Below, in pieces: positions 1-7,807 of a stretch of DNA of 64,000 nucleotides. Position 1 is the first letter of the stretch, and every line of letters starts with the position of its first letter. The position numbers and the translations under genes are program-made. Source of the DNA: an uncultured Muribaculum sp. (GTDB taxonomy: Bacteria > Bacteroidota > Bacteroidia > Bacteroidales > Muribaculaceae); contig CAJTSK010000002.1 in NCBI GenBank assembly GCA_910578835.1, forward strand, positions 1 through 64,000, read 5' to 3'. The notes beneath the pieces are model-generated. The model was not told where the DNA came from. It was given only the letters and a program-made list of their open reading frames with translations, and made no database searches.

Positions 1-20
1 ATACTACAAAGGTATGCTTT

Positions 21-218
21 TTATCCCACAAACACAGCTTTTTTACCATGCGCCAATTTTATACCTTCATATAGTTCGATAATCATATATTTGACTGCGC
101 GCACACATACTATGACTGCGGCAAATGCAAATATAGCCGCCCACATAAGTATTATAATCCATAACAGAGTGCCGTCGGATTGGAACACGTAATGCACGGT
201 TGTCATCAAGGGTGTCAT
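21..218 (-). CDS. small single-pass membrane protein, unknown
   Basis: A short reading frame of about 65 residues, if the start at 218 is used. It has one strongly hydrophobic segment in its first half (LLWIIILMWAAIFAFAAVIV), then a short basic and polar tail. The frame stays open to 311, but the upstream residues do not look like protein, so the internal Met at 218 is preferred. No family is recognised. It lies tail-to-tail with nothing visible and next to the broken toxin-antitoxin locus. It could be a small membrane peptide or a chance frame; the hydrophobic segment is the only positive sign. Confidence 0.3.
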   Translation of the reverse strand: MTPLMTTVHYVFQSDGTLLWIIILMWAAIFAFAAVIVCVRAVKYMIIELYEGIKLAHGKKAVFVG

Positions 219-317
219 GTCGATAATGTTTGCGTTTTGTCCGAATTTAAGGCTTTTTTGTGAAAAAAACAAATTTCTTTGAAAGAAAAGGCCGCCACGC
301 ATAGCGCGCAACTATCC

Positions 318-413
318 TTCAATGGTTTCCAGAAGAAGACACAGAAGACCCCGGAAAACGAGATTAAGAAAGCATTAAAAATAAAGGAGGAATATTATGA
401 AAGCAAAAGATGA
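318..413 (+). pseudogene. HigB-type toxin, C-terminal remnant
   Basis: The frame beginning at 318 reads FNGFQKKTQKTPENEIKKA and continues to EEYYESKR before a stop at 411-413. This is the characteristic C-terminus of the HigB/Gp49 (RelE superfamily) host-inhibition toxins found next to HigA antitoxins. Upstream of 318 the similarity stops abruptly, and the same frame has a stop at 261-263, so the catalytic body is missing. The fragment overlaps the antitoxin start (397), the normal arrangement for higBA pairs. The toxin is therefore most likely inactivated by deletion or rearrangement. Recognition is from family memory, not a search. Confidence 0.7.
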
Positions 414-699
414 GCTAACCGACATAATGCCTGAGCTTGAAAAAGAGTTCGGCGAGTTTGGAAGTAAACAATGGGAGTCATCGATGGAGGAGGCGCGCAG
501 CTTCTATACCGGTCAGATACTCCGTGATGTACGCAAGGAGGCAAAAGTAACCCAGTCGGAACTTGCCAGCCGTCTTAATGTGGCAAAGTCGTATATCTCG
601 CGTATCGAAAACGGGTTGATTACCCCGAGTGTGACCGTGTTTTATTCAATAATAGAATCATTAGGAATGCGGGTTGAGATAATCAAGCCCGTGGTCTGA
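397..699 (+). CDS. higA: HigA-like antitoxin, XRE-family HTH
   Basis: A 100-residue protein with an XRE helix-turn-helix in its C-terminal half (about residues 45-95: TQSELASRLNVAKSYISRIENG). It matches the HigA antitoxin layout of a short N-terminal helical part that holds the toxin plus a DNA-binding domain that represses the operon. A strong Shine-Dalgarno (AAAGGAGG, 383-390) lies 6 bases before the ATG, inside the end of the toxin remnant, and supports this start. Its partner toxin upstream is only a fragment, so it is an orphan antitoxin. It could still protect against a related toxin elsewhere or act as a plain repressor. Confidence 0.8.
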   Translation: MKAKDELTDIMPELEKEFGEFGSKQWESSMEEARSFYTGQILRDVRKEAKVTQSELASRLNVAKSYISRIENGLITPSVTVFYSIIESLGMRVEIIKPVV

Positions 700-701
700 A
701 A

Positions 702-1003
702 TGAAAACATGATATCATCCACCAAACCTCAATTAATTTAACTCATCAAGTTTAAGACAACCGAATGCCCGACATCAATGCGATGCCGGGCATTCTCTTT
801 ATGGCAGGCGCCCCGGCTGCAAATACGGGGCGTAACTCTCTCCTCGATGCAAATATATGGGTAAATTATTTGGACCAGCCAGATTACTGCGCCGACCAAC
901 CCGCCGTAATCGGCCGTGGTGTGTTCCCGCCGTGACAGCTTGCGCTCCACAGAGTCGACTTTATTTCCCTGTGGCGAGTCGGGCAATCGGGTTGTAGATT
1001 CAA
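702..1003. other. gene-free stretch between higA and the PUL
   Basis: About 300 bases without a credible gene; the frames on both strands have low-complexity or improbable composition. The only structure seen is the hairpin at 763-795. The segment near 895-985 is comparatively GC-rich and could be decayed sequence, but nothing is recognisable. Confidence 0.5.
763..795. terminator. hairpin terminator after higA
   Basis: GAATGCCCGACATC and GATGCCGGGCATTC form a 14-bp stem with one mismatch around a 5-base loop, followed by TCTTT. It is placed between higA and the convergent end of the GH2 gene, so it may serve either strand. Confidence 0.6.
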
Positions 1004-3580
1004 TTATCTATGGGTGGCATTATATAAACTGGTCCATGACAGGCTGCTTCTTATTGCTTCAAGCGGAAGCGATGTCTTTAATGAAACTGAATGCTTTTTG
1101 CCGGGAAGAATGTCGAAATAGTTGTCATCAAAGAAGTAATCATCACTATCATCTAATGACATATAAAAGGCACGCACGAAAGAATCGGAATTAACGGTTA
1201 CCGTATAATCTCCGGCTTCGCCGGTTATATCTACAGTTATCTTTGGCTCAACAAATTTGACATTTTTTTGAGGAACGAGGAAACTGATATTATCATAATT
1301 ATTATTGTCACAATCAAAGGATGTATGGATTATAACATCGCTTTCATCGTAATCTTTCAATAGGTCGGTCTTATCTATTGACAACTTCTTAGAGCTATCT
1401 TTGCCGACATGGATTCGTTTATGTATAGATGAAATTATAGTTCCATCATGTGTCATTGAATTTATAACTAATGAACCGCTTGTCGGTAGTTGTCGGTCAG
1501 AGATAACAAATATTTGGATGCTGTCATTATTACTGATGGCAGATACAAGGATATCGTCATAAGCTTTTCGTGAAAAGTAATGTTGAGCTTTCCATTTCCC
1601 GTAATAATCGCGGCTTGACCATGAGGCGACCGGCCAGCAATCATTATGTTGCCAAAAGAGAGAGCCCATGCAATAAGGCTTGTTACGACGATGTGATTCA
1701 ATCGCAATACGTATTGCATCACCCTGAAGGATCTGCGTCATATATAGAAGCGACTCAAAATCATTTGGTTGTGGATATGAGGCATCAAGATATTTTTTGA
1801 TGCGGTTATTTGCATCCTCTCCTCCCCGTTGATGGGCAAGCATGACATCGGAGTTTATATTCCAGTCTTTTCGGTCCGGGGCATATTTCTTTACCGATTC
1901 AATAGTTGGGAATGATTGGAAGCCATATTCGCTGAAAAAGCGGCTACGAATAATATTATAGTCGTCGATAGGTTTGCTTTGACCCCAAATGGTCCATAAA
2001 TGGAAATCTCCGTTGTTTGCTTCGGCTGTGCCGTCGTATCTGCTGAATGGTGAAGATGGCCAATAAAAAGACTTGGGAGAATATTCCGAAATTATTGCAG
2101 GCAATTCTTTATGGAAAAGTGTATCATACTGATTCCATATGATTGAATCAACACCTTGATGGGCATAACGAGTCTTCCAAGACCAACCATACCACGCTTC
2201 CAGGCATTCATTATTTCCACACCAGATTGTTATTGACGGATGATTCCTAAGTCGGGTAACGTTATCTATTGCCTCCTGTATGATATTATCAAGCATGGCT
2301 CCTTCCGCCGGGTACATACTGCAAGCAAACATGAAGTCCTGCCAGACCATTATGCCATTCCTGTCGCAAAGCTCATAAAAATAATCATCTTCATAGATGC
2401 CTCCGCCCCATACTCTAAGCATATTCATATTAACGTCTACCGCATCTTTTATTGTCTTGTCATAGACCTCATGTGTCACTCTGGAGAGAAAGTTATCACA
2501 AGGAATATAATTGGCTCCCTTGGCAAATACAGGGATGCCGTTGAGTTTGAAATAAAAGCTTGTCCCTTCAGAATCCTTTTCACGCACAACCTCTACGGTA
2601 CGGATGCCTGTTACTATATCGGACTGTGCAACAATTTTATTGTCAATTATCACGTTGCATTGAATATTGTAAAGATGAGGCTCTCCTAATCCGTTGCACC
2701 ACCATAGCTTAGGCTTGGATATATCAAACGGGAGATTGAAATTGTTAGTTCCTTCAGAAAGTTTGACGTTAGTTGAACATAGTTTTCTATTGTTAGACGA
2801 GTCTATTATTTCAACACTACAGTTGTCTTCAATCAAGTCGCTTATTATCGAAAAAGATGCGTTAAGATGCGCCTTGCCCTTTTCAATATCTTGAGTCTCA
2901 ATAAAAAGATTGTCAATTTTTATATCGCTCCATCCTTGGAGTGATACCGGTCGCCAAATACCTGAGGTCACTAAGCGAGGACCCCAGTCCCATCCATAAT
3001 GATATCCCGCTTTTCGGGCAAAGACGCTTACGCGCTTATCAAATATCCCGCCGTTTTCTGACTGGTCGTTAACAGCCTCATATATGAAATCAAGATTATC
3101 AAATTTAGGCAGGTCTATCTTGATGGGAGAGTGAAAATAGACACGTAAATTGTTCTCGCCTGATTTGAGCTTGCCCTTGACCGGAAATTTCCATACTCGA
3201 AACATGTTGTCAGCCTTAAGAATCAAGGAATCATTAAGATAGATATCGGCATAAGTATCAAGACCCTTGAATACTATGTCAATGTTGTTTTGTCGGAGAA
3301 GTTCTTCGTCAGGCACAAAGGAAGTTTCATAGATCCAATCTTCCTTGTCGATCCATTGGACCGACCTTTCGTTTTGACCTATAAATGGATCCGGGATAAT
3401 ATTTGCCCGCATAAGGTCGGTATGAACCTCGCCCGGAACTTTTGCTTCATACCAATTGCCTTGTCGTGCTTGGCGAAATTTCCATCCGTCATTAATCTGC
3501 TGTTCGGTTATTGTTGCAGCCGATGATAAGCTTGTTGATAAAATCATTAGAACTGCGAGTGTTATATTATTCATTATCAA
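1004..3580 (-). CDS. beta-mannosidase, GH2 family
   Basis: An 858-residue exported enzyme (signal peptide about residues 1-21, cut near SSAA). It has the GH2 order: jelly-roll sugar-binding domain (about 25-215), immunoglobulin-like domain (220-330), TIM barrel (340-700) and C-terminal beta domains. Barrel motifs typical of GH2 beta-mannosidases are present: RVWGGGIYEDD near 389, WCGNNE with the acid/base Glu near 458, and SEYGFQSFP with the nucleophile Glu near 551. It releases terminal beta-mannose from manno-oligosaccharides, probably in the periplasm. Last gene of the GH3-esterase-GH2 operon; its start overlaps the esterase end by 14 bases, so translation is probably coupled. Confidence 0.93.
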   Translation of the reverse strand: MIMNNITLAVLMILSTSLSSAATITEQQINDGWKFRQARQGNWYEAKVPGEVHTDLMRANIIPDPFIGQNERSVQWIDKEDWIYETSFVPDEELLRQNNIDIVFKGLDTYADIYLNDSLILKADNMFRVWKFPVKGKLKSGENNLRVYFHSPIKIDLPKFDNLDFIYEAVNDQSENGGIFDKRVSVFARKAGYHYGWDWGPRLVTSGIWRPVSLQGWSDIKIDNLFIETQDIEKGKAHLNASFSIISDLIEDNCSVEIIDSSNNRKLCSTNVKLSEGTNNFNLPFDISKPKLWWCNGLGEPHLYNIQCNVIIDNKIVAQSDIVTGIRTVEVVREKDSEGTSFYFKLNGIPVFAKGANYIPCDNFLSRVTHEVYDKTIKDAVDVNMNMLRVWGGGIYEDDYFYELCDRNGIMVWQDFMFACSMYPAEGAMLDNIIQEAIDNVTRLRNHPSITIWCGNNECLEAWYGWSWKTRYAHQGVDSIIWNQYDTLFHKELPAIISEYSPKSFYWPSSPFSRYDGTAEANNGDFHLWTIWGQSKPIDDYNIIRSRFFSEYGFQSFPTIESVKKYAPDRKDWNINSDVMLAHQRGGEDANNRIKKYLDASYPQPNDFESLLYMTQILQGDAIRIAIESHRRNKPYCMGSLFWQHNDCWPVASWSSRDYYGKWKAQHYFSRKAYDDILVSAISNNDSIQIFVISDRQLPTSGSLVINSMTHDGTIISSIHKRIHVGKDSSKKLSIDKTDLLKDYDESDVIIHTSFDCDNNNYDNISFLVPQKNVKFVEPKITVDITGEAGDYTVTVNSDSFVRAFYMSLDDSDDYFFDDNYFDILPGKKHSVSLKTSLPLEAIRSSLSWTSLYNATHR

Positions 3581-4370
3581 GTATTTTTATGATGTGCTGT
3601 TTCAGTATGTGGTGGGCTGGAACAGCCATATCCCCGTGATTATATCCATCAAGTTCGTAGATATATGTATCTTTATGTCCTATAAGTTTCATCATTCTCC
3701 AGAGATACGCATTTTCCTCATATCTCCCATACAACTCCTGTTCCCGGTCGCCTGTAATTATTATATAGGGAGGCGCATCGTGGCGGATATGAAATAGTGG
3801 TGCGAGATTATCGACACACGGTTGCAATTCTCCTATCCCTTGCCGTTTTCTATGAGCAAAATGGGTTATAGCCTGTCCGCTATAAGGAATAAGTCCCGCC
3901 AACGAGTCTGCATCTATTTCATACTTTTCAAGCCAGTGCTTGTCGAGCCCTATCATGCTTGTAAGATAGCCTCCCGCTGAATGTCCGGCTACAAATATTT
4001 TCTTATTTGAACCGTTGAACTTGCCGATATTATTGAATGTCCACGCCACTGCGGACGCTGCATCATCAATACATTCTTCAACAGATACGCCGGGAAGCAA
4101 TCGGTAATTGGGTGCTACAACTATCAGATTGCCGTTCATCAACTGTTCAGGGATAAACTTTTCACCTCCTGTTAATCCGCCTCCGTGAAACCATACAACG
4201 ACAGGTACATCGGCAACATTATCAGGATAATAAACATCCAATTTGCAGCGTTCGTTGGAGTATTTGTCAATATGAGTAGAGTAGGGTATGTCACGCTCAA
4301 TCTTGTAGCTGCTCTCTGCGAGAAGGCAGAAAGGGAGCAGTGTCGAAATAAGGAATAATTTGTATCTCAT
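3567..4370 (-). CDS. exported alpha/beta-hydrolase esterase
   Basis: A 267-residue protein with a signal peptide (about 1-18). It has the hormone-sensitive-lipase/BD-FAE style layout: oxyanion motif FHGGG near 61-65, nucleophile motif GHSAGG with Ser near 131, and a late His in DGYNHGDM. Such enzymes remove acyl groups, often acetyl, from small esters or glycans. Between a GH3 and a GH2 in a mannan PUL, deacetylation of acetylated mannan oligosaccharides is a reasonable inference, not something the sequence proves. It sits 3 bases after the GH3 stop and overlaps the GH2 gene by 14 bases. Confidence 0.8.
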   Translation of the reverse strand: MRYKLFLISTLLPFCLLAESSYKIERDIPYSTHIDKYSNERCKLDVYYPDNVADVPVVVWFHGGGLTGGEKFIPEQLMNGNLIVVAPNYRLLPGVSVEECIDDAASAVAWTFNNIGKFNGSNKKIFVAGHSAGGYLTSMIGLDKHWLEKYEIDADSLAGLIPYSGQAITHFAHRKRQGIGELQPCVDNLAPLFHIRHDAPPYIIITGDREQELYGRYEENAYLWRMMKLIGHKDTYIYELDGYNHGDMAVPAHHILKQHIIKILDNE

Positions 4371-4373
4371 GAT

Positions 4374-6674
4374 TTAATATAATACGTTAAAGGAGTTTTT
4401 TATGCAGTCATCAGAATTGCCACCGACAAATATGTCAAATTTCCCGGGCTCGACAATATATTTATTTCCAAGCCAGTAACCAAGTTTGTCAACAGGTATT
4501 GAAAACGAAACACGTTTCTTGTCGTTTGCCTCCAATGCAATTCTTTCAAAATGAATCAACTCTTTGACAGGACGTGTCAAGCCGGCATGAATATCGCGTA
4601 TGTACACTTGGGCGACTTCTATCCCAGGAACATCGCTTGTATTTTCAAGATTAAATGTAAGTATTATAGAATCATTGACTTGATATTCATTTTTGTCAAG
4701 ACACAAATCGCTGTATTTGAAGTCGGAATATGACATGCCGAAACCAAACGGATAAAGGCATTTCTGATAGTCAAGATAATATGATTTGTTCCCTAATGAC
4801 GTTTGCGGCGTTCCTACTGAAATGTCATCTATCCTTAGCTCAGTACCGTCAGAAGGACGACCTGTGTTGTTGTGGTTGTAGTACATTGGGATTTGCCCTA
4901 CTGTCATTGGAAATGTAACCGGCAGTTTGCCGGAAGGATTGTTTCTACCTACGATGGTATTGACAATAGCAGGTCCACCCATAGTGCCCGGTGCAAAGGA
5001 ATATAAGACCGCCGAAGACTGTGCGATTTCATTTGCGATAGTCAGCGGTCTGCCGGCGATGACCACAGTAATAACCGGTTTGCCTAATTGTGATAATTCT
5101 TTGATTAGCTGACTTTGAGCACCCTGTAGGAAGAGTGACGCAAGAGAGTGTGCCTCACCCGACAATATGGATTCTTCGCCGACAAATGCTAATATGACAT
5201 CAGCGTCAGATGATTTCTCTTTTACGCGATTCAATCCTTCCAATTTGGTGTCGCGTGAATATTCAAGACACGGCTCATAAATTATATTCTCAACTCCAAA
5301 TTCATCTCTCAACGCGGCTAATGGAGTGATTGAATGTTGCGCATCCCCGTCAAAAATCCATGTCCCAAGTTGCTCATATGGAGCATCAGCCAATGGTCCG
5401 GTCACCAAAATCTTCTTTACTTCAGGTCCTAAAGGAAGAGTATGGAAATCATTTTTCAGCAATACAATGGATTCTTCTGCTAATTCTTGTGCTTTTTGAA
5501 TATGGGAAGGCGCATAAAATGCAGTTGAGGGCAATGTCTCATCACAATAGGGGGATTTGAATAGCCCGAGAGAATATTTGAGCCTGAGTATCCGCTTTAC
5601 TGCATTGTCAATTTGGCTCTCATTGATAAGACCGTCGGCGATAAGATGCTTAATATTTGCCATGTAGGCGCGACTCATCATGTCAATATCCACACTCGCA
5701 TTCACTGCTTTTAACGTTGCAGACCGTGCATCTTCGCAATACCCGTGGTTGACCATCTCGTTTATTGCATTCCAGTCAGTAACCACAACTCCGTTATATC
5801 CCCATTCATCACGAAGCACTTCTTTTACAAGCCACTCATTGCCTGTCGAAGGGATACCGTCATTGTCGTTGAACGAAGTCATTATCGTGGCGACTTCATT
5901 GTCAACACAAGCATGAAAGGGTCTCAAGTAAAGATTGCGGAGCCTGTTAGGGGAAATGAAGGTGGAATTATAGTCTTTTCCACTTTCGGAGGCTCCATAA
6001 CCAGCAAAATGTTTTGCACAGGCGGCAATAGAAGTCGGGTCACTTAGACTTTTTCCTTGATATCCTTTCACCATTGCCGCGCCAAGTGTAGATGCAAGAT
6101 AGGGGTCTTCTCCAAATCCCTCTGCGATTCTGCCCCAACGAGGGTCTTGAGAAATATCAACCATAGGAGAAAATGTCCACCTTATTCCTGCGGCAGATGC
6201 TTCAATGGCAGAAATCCTTGCCGCTTCTTCTATCAGGTCAGGGTCAAAGCTGCAAGCTTGACCTAACGGGATGGGAAAAATGGTTTTGAATCCATGAATC
6301 ACATCGCGGGCATTAATCAAAGGAATGCCTAACCTTGATTCTTCAACTGCGATGCTCTGAATCTTGTTGAAATCTTTTGGATTAGTAATACTCATGACAG
6401 AACCTACTAACCCCTTCCGTGCATTCTCCTCAAGAAGAGTGCCGTCTTCCCAGTGCATTTGGTTGAGTTGTCCTATTTTTTCATCCAAGGTCATCTTTTT
6501 CAAAATGGAATCGACAAAAGGCCCGGATGAATCATCATATACTGACGTCTCGCAAGAAAATGCAATTTTGCAAGACGTATTATCGATTTTTTGTGGCACA
6601 TCCTGAGCGAAAGCCGGTGTAAACATTAAAATCAATAATGGGGCTAATGTTTTTGCAGAGGTCTTCATATACAT
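4374..6674 (-). CDS. GH3 beta-glucosidase (BglX-like)
   Basis: A 766-residue exported enzyme. A signal peptide (about 1-23, cut near AFAQ) is followed by the GH3 N-terminal barrel (about 55-370) with GFGEDPYL, KHFAGYG near 221 and the nucleophile Asp near 300 in VVVTDWNA. The alpha/beta sandwich domain (about 400-610) contains the GEAHSLASL loop, and a C-terminal fibronectin-III-like domain closes the protein. This matches BglX-type beta-glucosidases. In this locus it would remove beta-glucosyl residues from glucomannan fragments. First gene of the minus-strand arm, behind the -7 box at 6697-6704 and an operator-like half-site at 6752. The second Met at 6668 is an alternative start. Confidence 0.92.
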   Translation of the reverse strand: MYMKTSAKTLAPLLILMFTPAFAQDVPQKIDNTSCKIAFSCETSVYDDSSGPFVDSILKKMTLDEKIGQLNQMHWEDGTLLEENARKGLVGSVMSITNPKDFNKIQSIAVEESRLGIPLINARDVIHGFKTIFPIPLGQACSFDPDLIEEAARISAIEASAAGIRWTFSPMVDISQDPRWGRIAEGFGEDPYLASTLGAAMVKGYQGKSLSDPTSIAACAKHFAGYGASESGKDYNSTFISPNRLRNLYLRPFHACVDNEVATIMTSFNDNDGIPSTGNEWLVKEVLRDEWGYNGVVVTDWNAINEMVNHGYCEDARSATLKAVNASVDIDMMSRAYMANIKHLIADGLINESQIDNAVKRILRLKYSLGLFKSPYCDETLPSTAFYAPSHIQKAQELAEESIVLLKNDFHTLPLGPEVKKILVTGPLADAPYEQLGTWIFDGDAQHSITPLAALRDEFGVENIIYEPCLEYSRDTKLEGLNRVKEKSSDADVILAFVGEESILSGEAHSLASLFLQGAQSQLIKELSQLGKPVITVVIAGRPLTIANEIAQSSAVLYSFAPGTMGGPAIVNTIVGRNNPSGKLPVTFPMTVGQIPMYYNHNNTGRPSDGTELRIDDISVGTPQTSLGNKSYYLDYQKCLYPFGFGMSYSDFKYSDLCLDKNEYQVNDSIILTFNLENTSDVPGIEVAQVYIRDIHAGLTRPVKELIHFERIALEANDKKRVSFSIPVDKLGYWLGNKYIVEPGKFDIFVGGNSDDCIKNSFNVLY

Positions 6675-6696
6675 TTAAACATAATGATTGACTCTG

Positions 6697-6704
6697 CAAA
6701 ATTA
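6697..6704 (-). promoter_or_regulatory. -7 box of the GH3 operon
   Basis: On the minus strand this reads TAATTTTG, matching the Bacteroidetes -7 consensus TAnnTTTG, about 25 bases before the GH3 start. No clear -33 element was found. Confidence 0.5.
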
Positions 6705-6751
6705 ACTTCTAAATGTGATGTGTAATTGGTGATTTTGGATAAATGATGATG

Positions 6752-6761
6752 TTATTTTGAA
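6752..6761. promoter_or_regulatory. operator-like half-site before the GH3 operon
   Basis: TTATTTTGAA is identical to 10 bases of the left arm of the inverted repeat at 7690-7726. It lies upstream of the GH3 -7 box, where an AraC-type activator would bind. A weaker similar word, ATTTTGGAT, lies about 20 bases away. Confidence 0.45.
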
Positions 6762-6779
6762 CGGATTATAAAATCCTGT

Positions 6780-7646
6780 TTAATATTTTATAAGTATCTG
6801 TTGTAGTTTTGATCGGTACTCGCTTGGGGTTGAACCTTTGATTTTTTTGAATATGCGAATAAAATTAGACAGATTGTTAAATCCGCAGGAATAGCAAATC
6901 TCATTAATTGAATGAGTCGTATCGAAAAGCATTTTGGACGCTTTGCCAATTCTTACACTATTTAGATAGTCAATGAACGAACAGCCTGTTTTTTTCTTAA
7001 AAAAATGGCTAAATGCCGAATCTGACATATTTACCAACTGTGCCACATCAGAAAGCTTGATTTGCTCTTGGAAATTTTCTTCGATATATTCACATACCTT
7101 TGTTATCCTACGGCTTTTTGATGACGCCATAATCTCGTTTGAGTCATAGAAGTTACTCATAAGGATTTGCTTATTGGCTATTGACAGGTCATATAATATT
7201 GCCAAAAAGTCAAGAACTGTGTGAAATCCTTGCAATCTTGTCAGGCGTAAAATTTTGTCGCTGATTAAGCGTTTTGTATCGTCAGAAAATGTTAGCCCCC
7301 TGCGTGACTCTATCAGCAACTGTTTGATGGATGCAAACAATCGTTTATCAAGAATGGGAAAATTTAACAAATTTTCTGAAAATTGGATAGTAACAACATG
7401 GTTCCCTTCAGCGCGAGTCCCTTTCCAGGCGTGTGGAATGTTGGGGGCTATCATTACAAGGTCTAAGCTTGTAAATGACTCTTCGCTATCTCCTACAATT
7501 CGTGTGCCTTCATCGTTCAATACAAGATTTATCTCATAATCAGAATGATAGTGGACAGGATAATCAAATTTTGCATTAGGGTGGTTGAGGACAATGAATA
7601 AATCATCATCGGCCAATGGTGTAATTTCTTTCTGGTACTCTTGCAT
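6780..7646 (-). CDS. AraC-family transcriptional regulator of the PUL
   Basis: A 288-residue regulator when started at 7646. The N-terminal half is a cupin-like sugar-sensing domain (HYHSDYEINLVL near its start). The C-terminal ~100 residues carry two AraC helix-turn-helices, with IKLSDVAQLVNMSDSAFSHF in the first and INEICYSCGFNNLSNFIRIFKK in the second. Family members activate sugar-use genes when ligand binds the cupin part. The open frame reaches 7679, but that codon lies within the -7 box (7677-7684), so 7646 is the likelier start. It sits between the two PUL arms and is divergent from the transporter, the usual place for a local activator. Confidence 0.9.
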   Translation of the reverse strand: MQEYQKEITPLADDDLFIVLNHPNAKFDYPVHYHSDYEINLVLNDEGTRIVGDSEESFTSLDLVMIAPNIPHAWKGTRAEGNHVVTIQFSENLLNFPILDKRLFASIKQLLIESRRGLTFSDDTKRLISDKILRLTRLQGFHTVLDFLAILYDLSIANKQILMSNFYDSNEIMASSKSRRITKVCEYIEENFQEQIKLSDVAQLVNMSDSAFSHFFKKKTGCSFIDYLNSVRIGKASKMLFDTTHSINEICYSCGFNNLSNFIRIFKKIKGSTPSEYRSKLQQILIKY

Positions 7647-7676
7647 GATGATAAACTTAATGTGGTTTATGTTCGG

Positions 7677-7684
7677 CAAATTTA
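7677..7684 (-). promoter_or_regulatory. -7 box of the araC-type gene
   Basis: Reads TAAATTTG on the minus strand and overlaps the more upstream candidate start codon, so it helps fix the start at 7646. Confidence 0.5.
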
Positions 7685-7689
7685 ACTAA

Positions 7690-7726
7690 ATTATTTTGAA
7701 TAATACATGATGGGGTTCAAAATAAT
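7690..7726. promoter_or_regulatory. inverted repeat, candidate AraC operator
   Basis: ATTATTTTGAA (7690-7700) and TTCAAAATAAT (7716-7726) are perfect 11-bp inverted copies separated by 15 bases, in the divergent gap between the regulator and the transporter. Related half-sites occur at 6752 and near 10503, ahead of the other PUL operons. Confidence 0.6.
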
Positions 7727-7772
7727 ACAATTGATTAACAAAAAATCGTTTCTAAATATTAATTATTGCCAC

Positions 7773-7780
7773 TACCTTTG
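7773..7780 (+). promoter_or_regulatory. -7 box of the transporter operon
   Basis: TACCTTTG matches TAnnTTTG. It lies inside the most 5-prime reading of the transporter frame, so translation must start further downstream, at the GTG at 7808. Confidence 0.55.
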
Positions 7781-7807
7781 CAACACAAACCAAATCATTT
7801 TCATATC

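Noticed and set aside
738..1194. Two short overlapping frames beside the GH2 gene end
   Set aside because: Odd composition, no motifs, and they overlap each other and the terminator hairpin.
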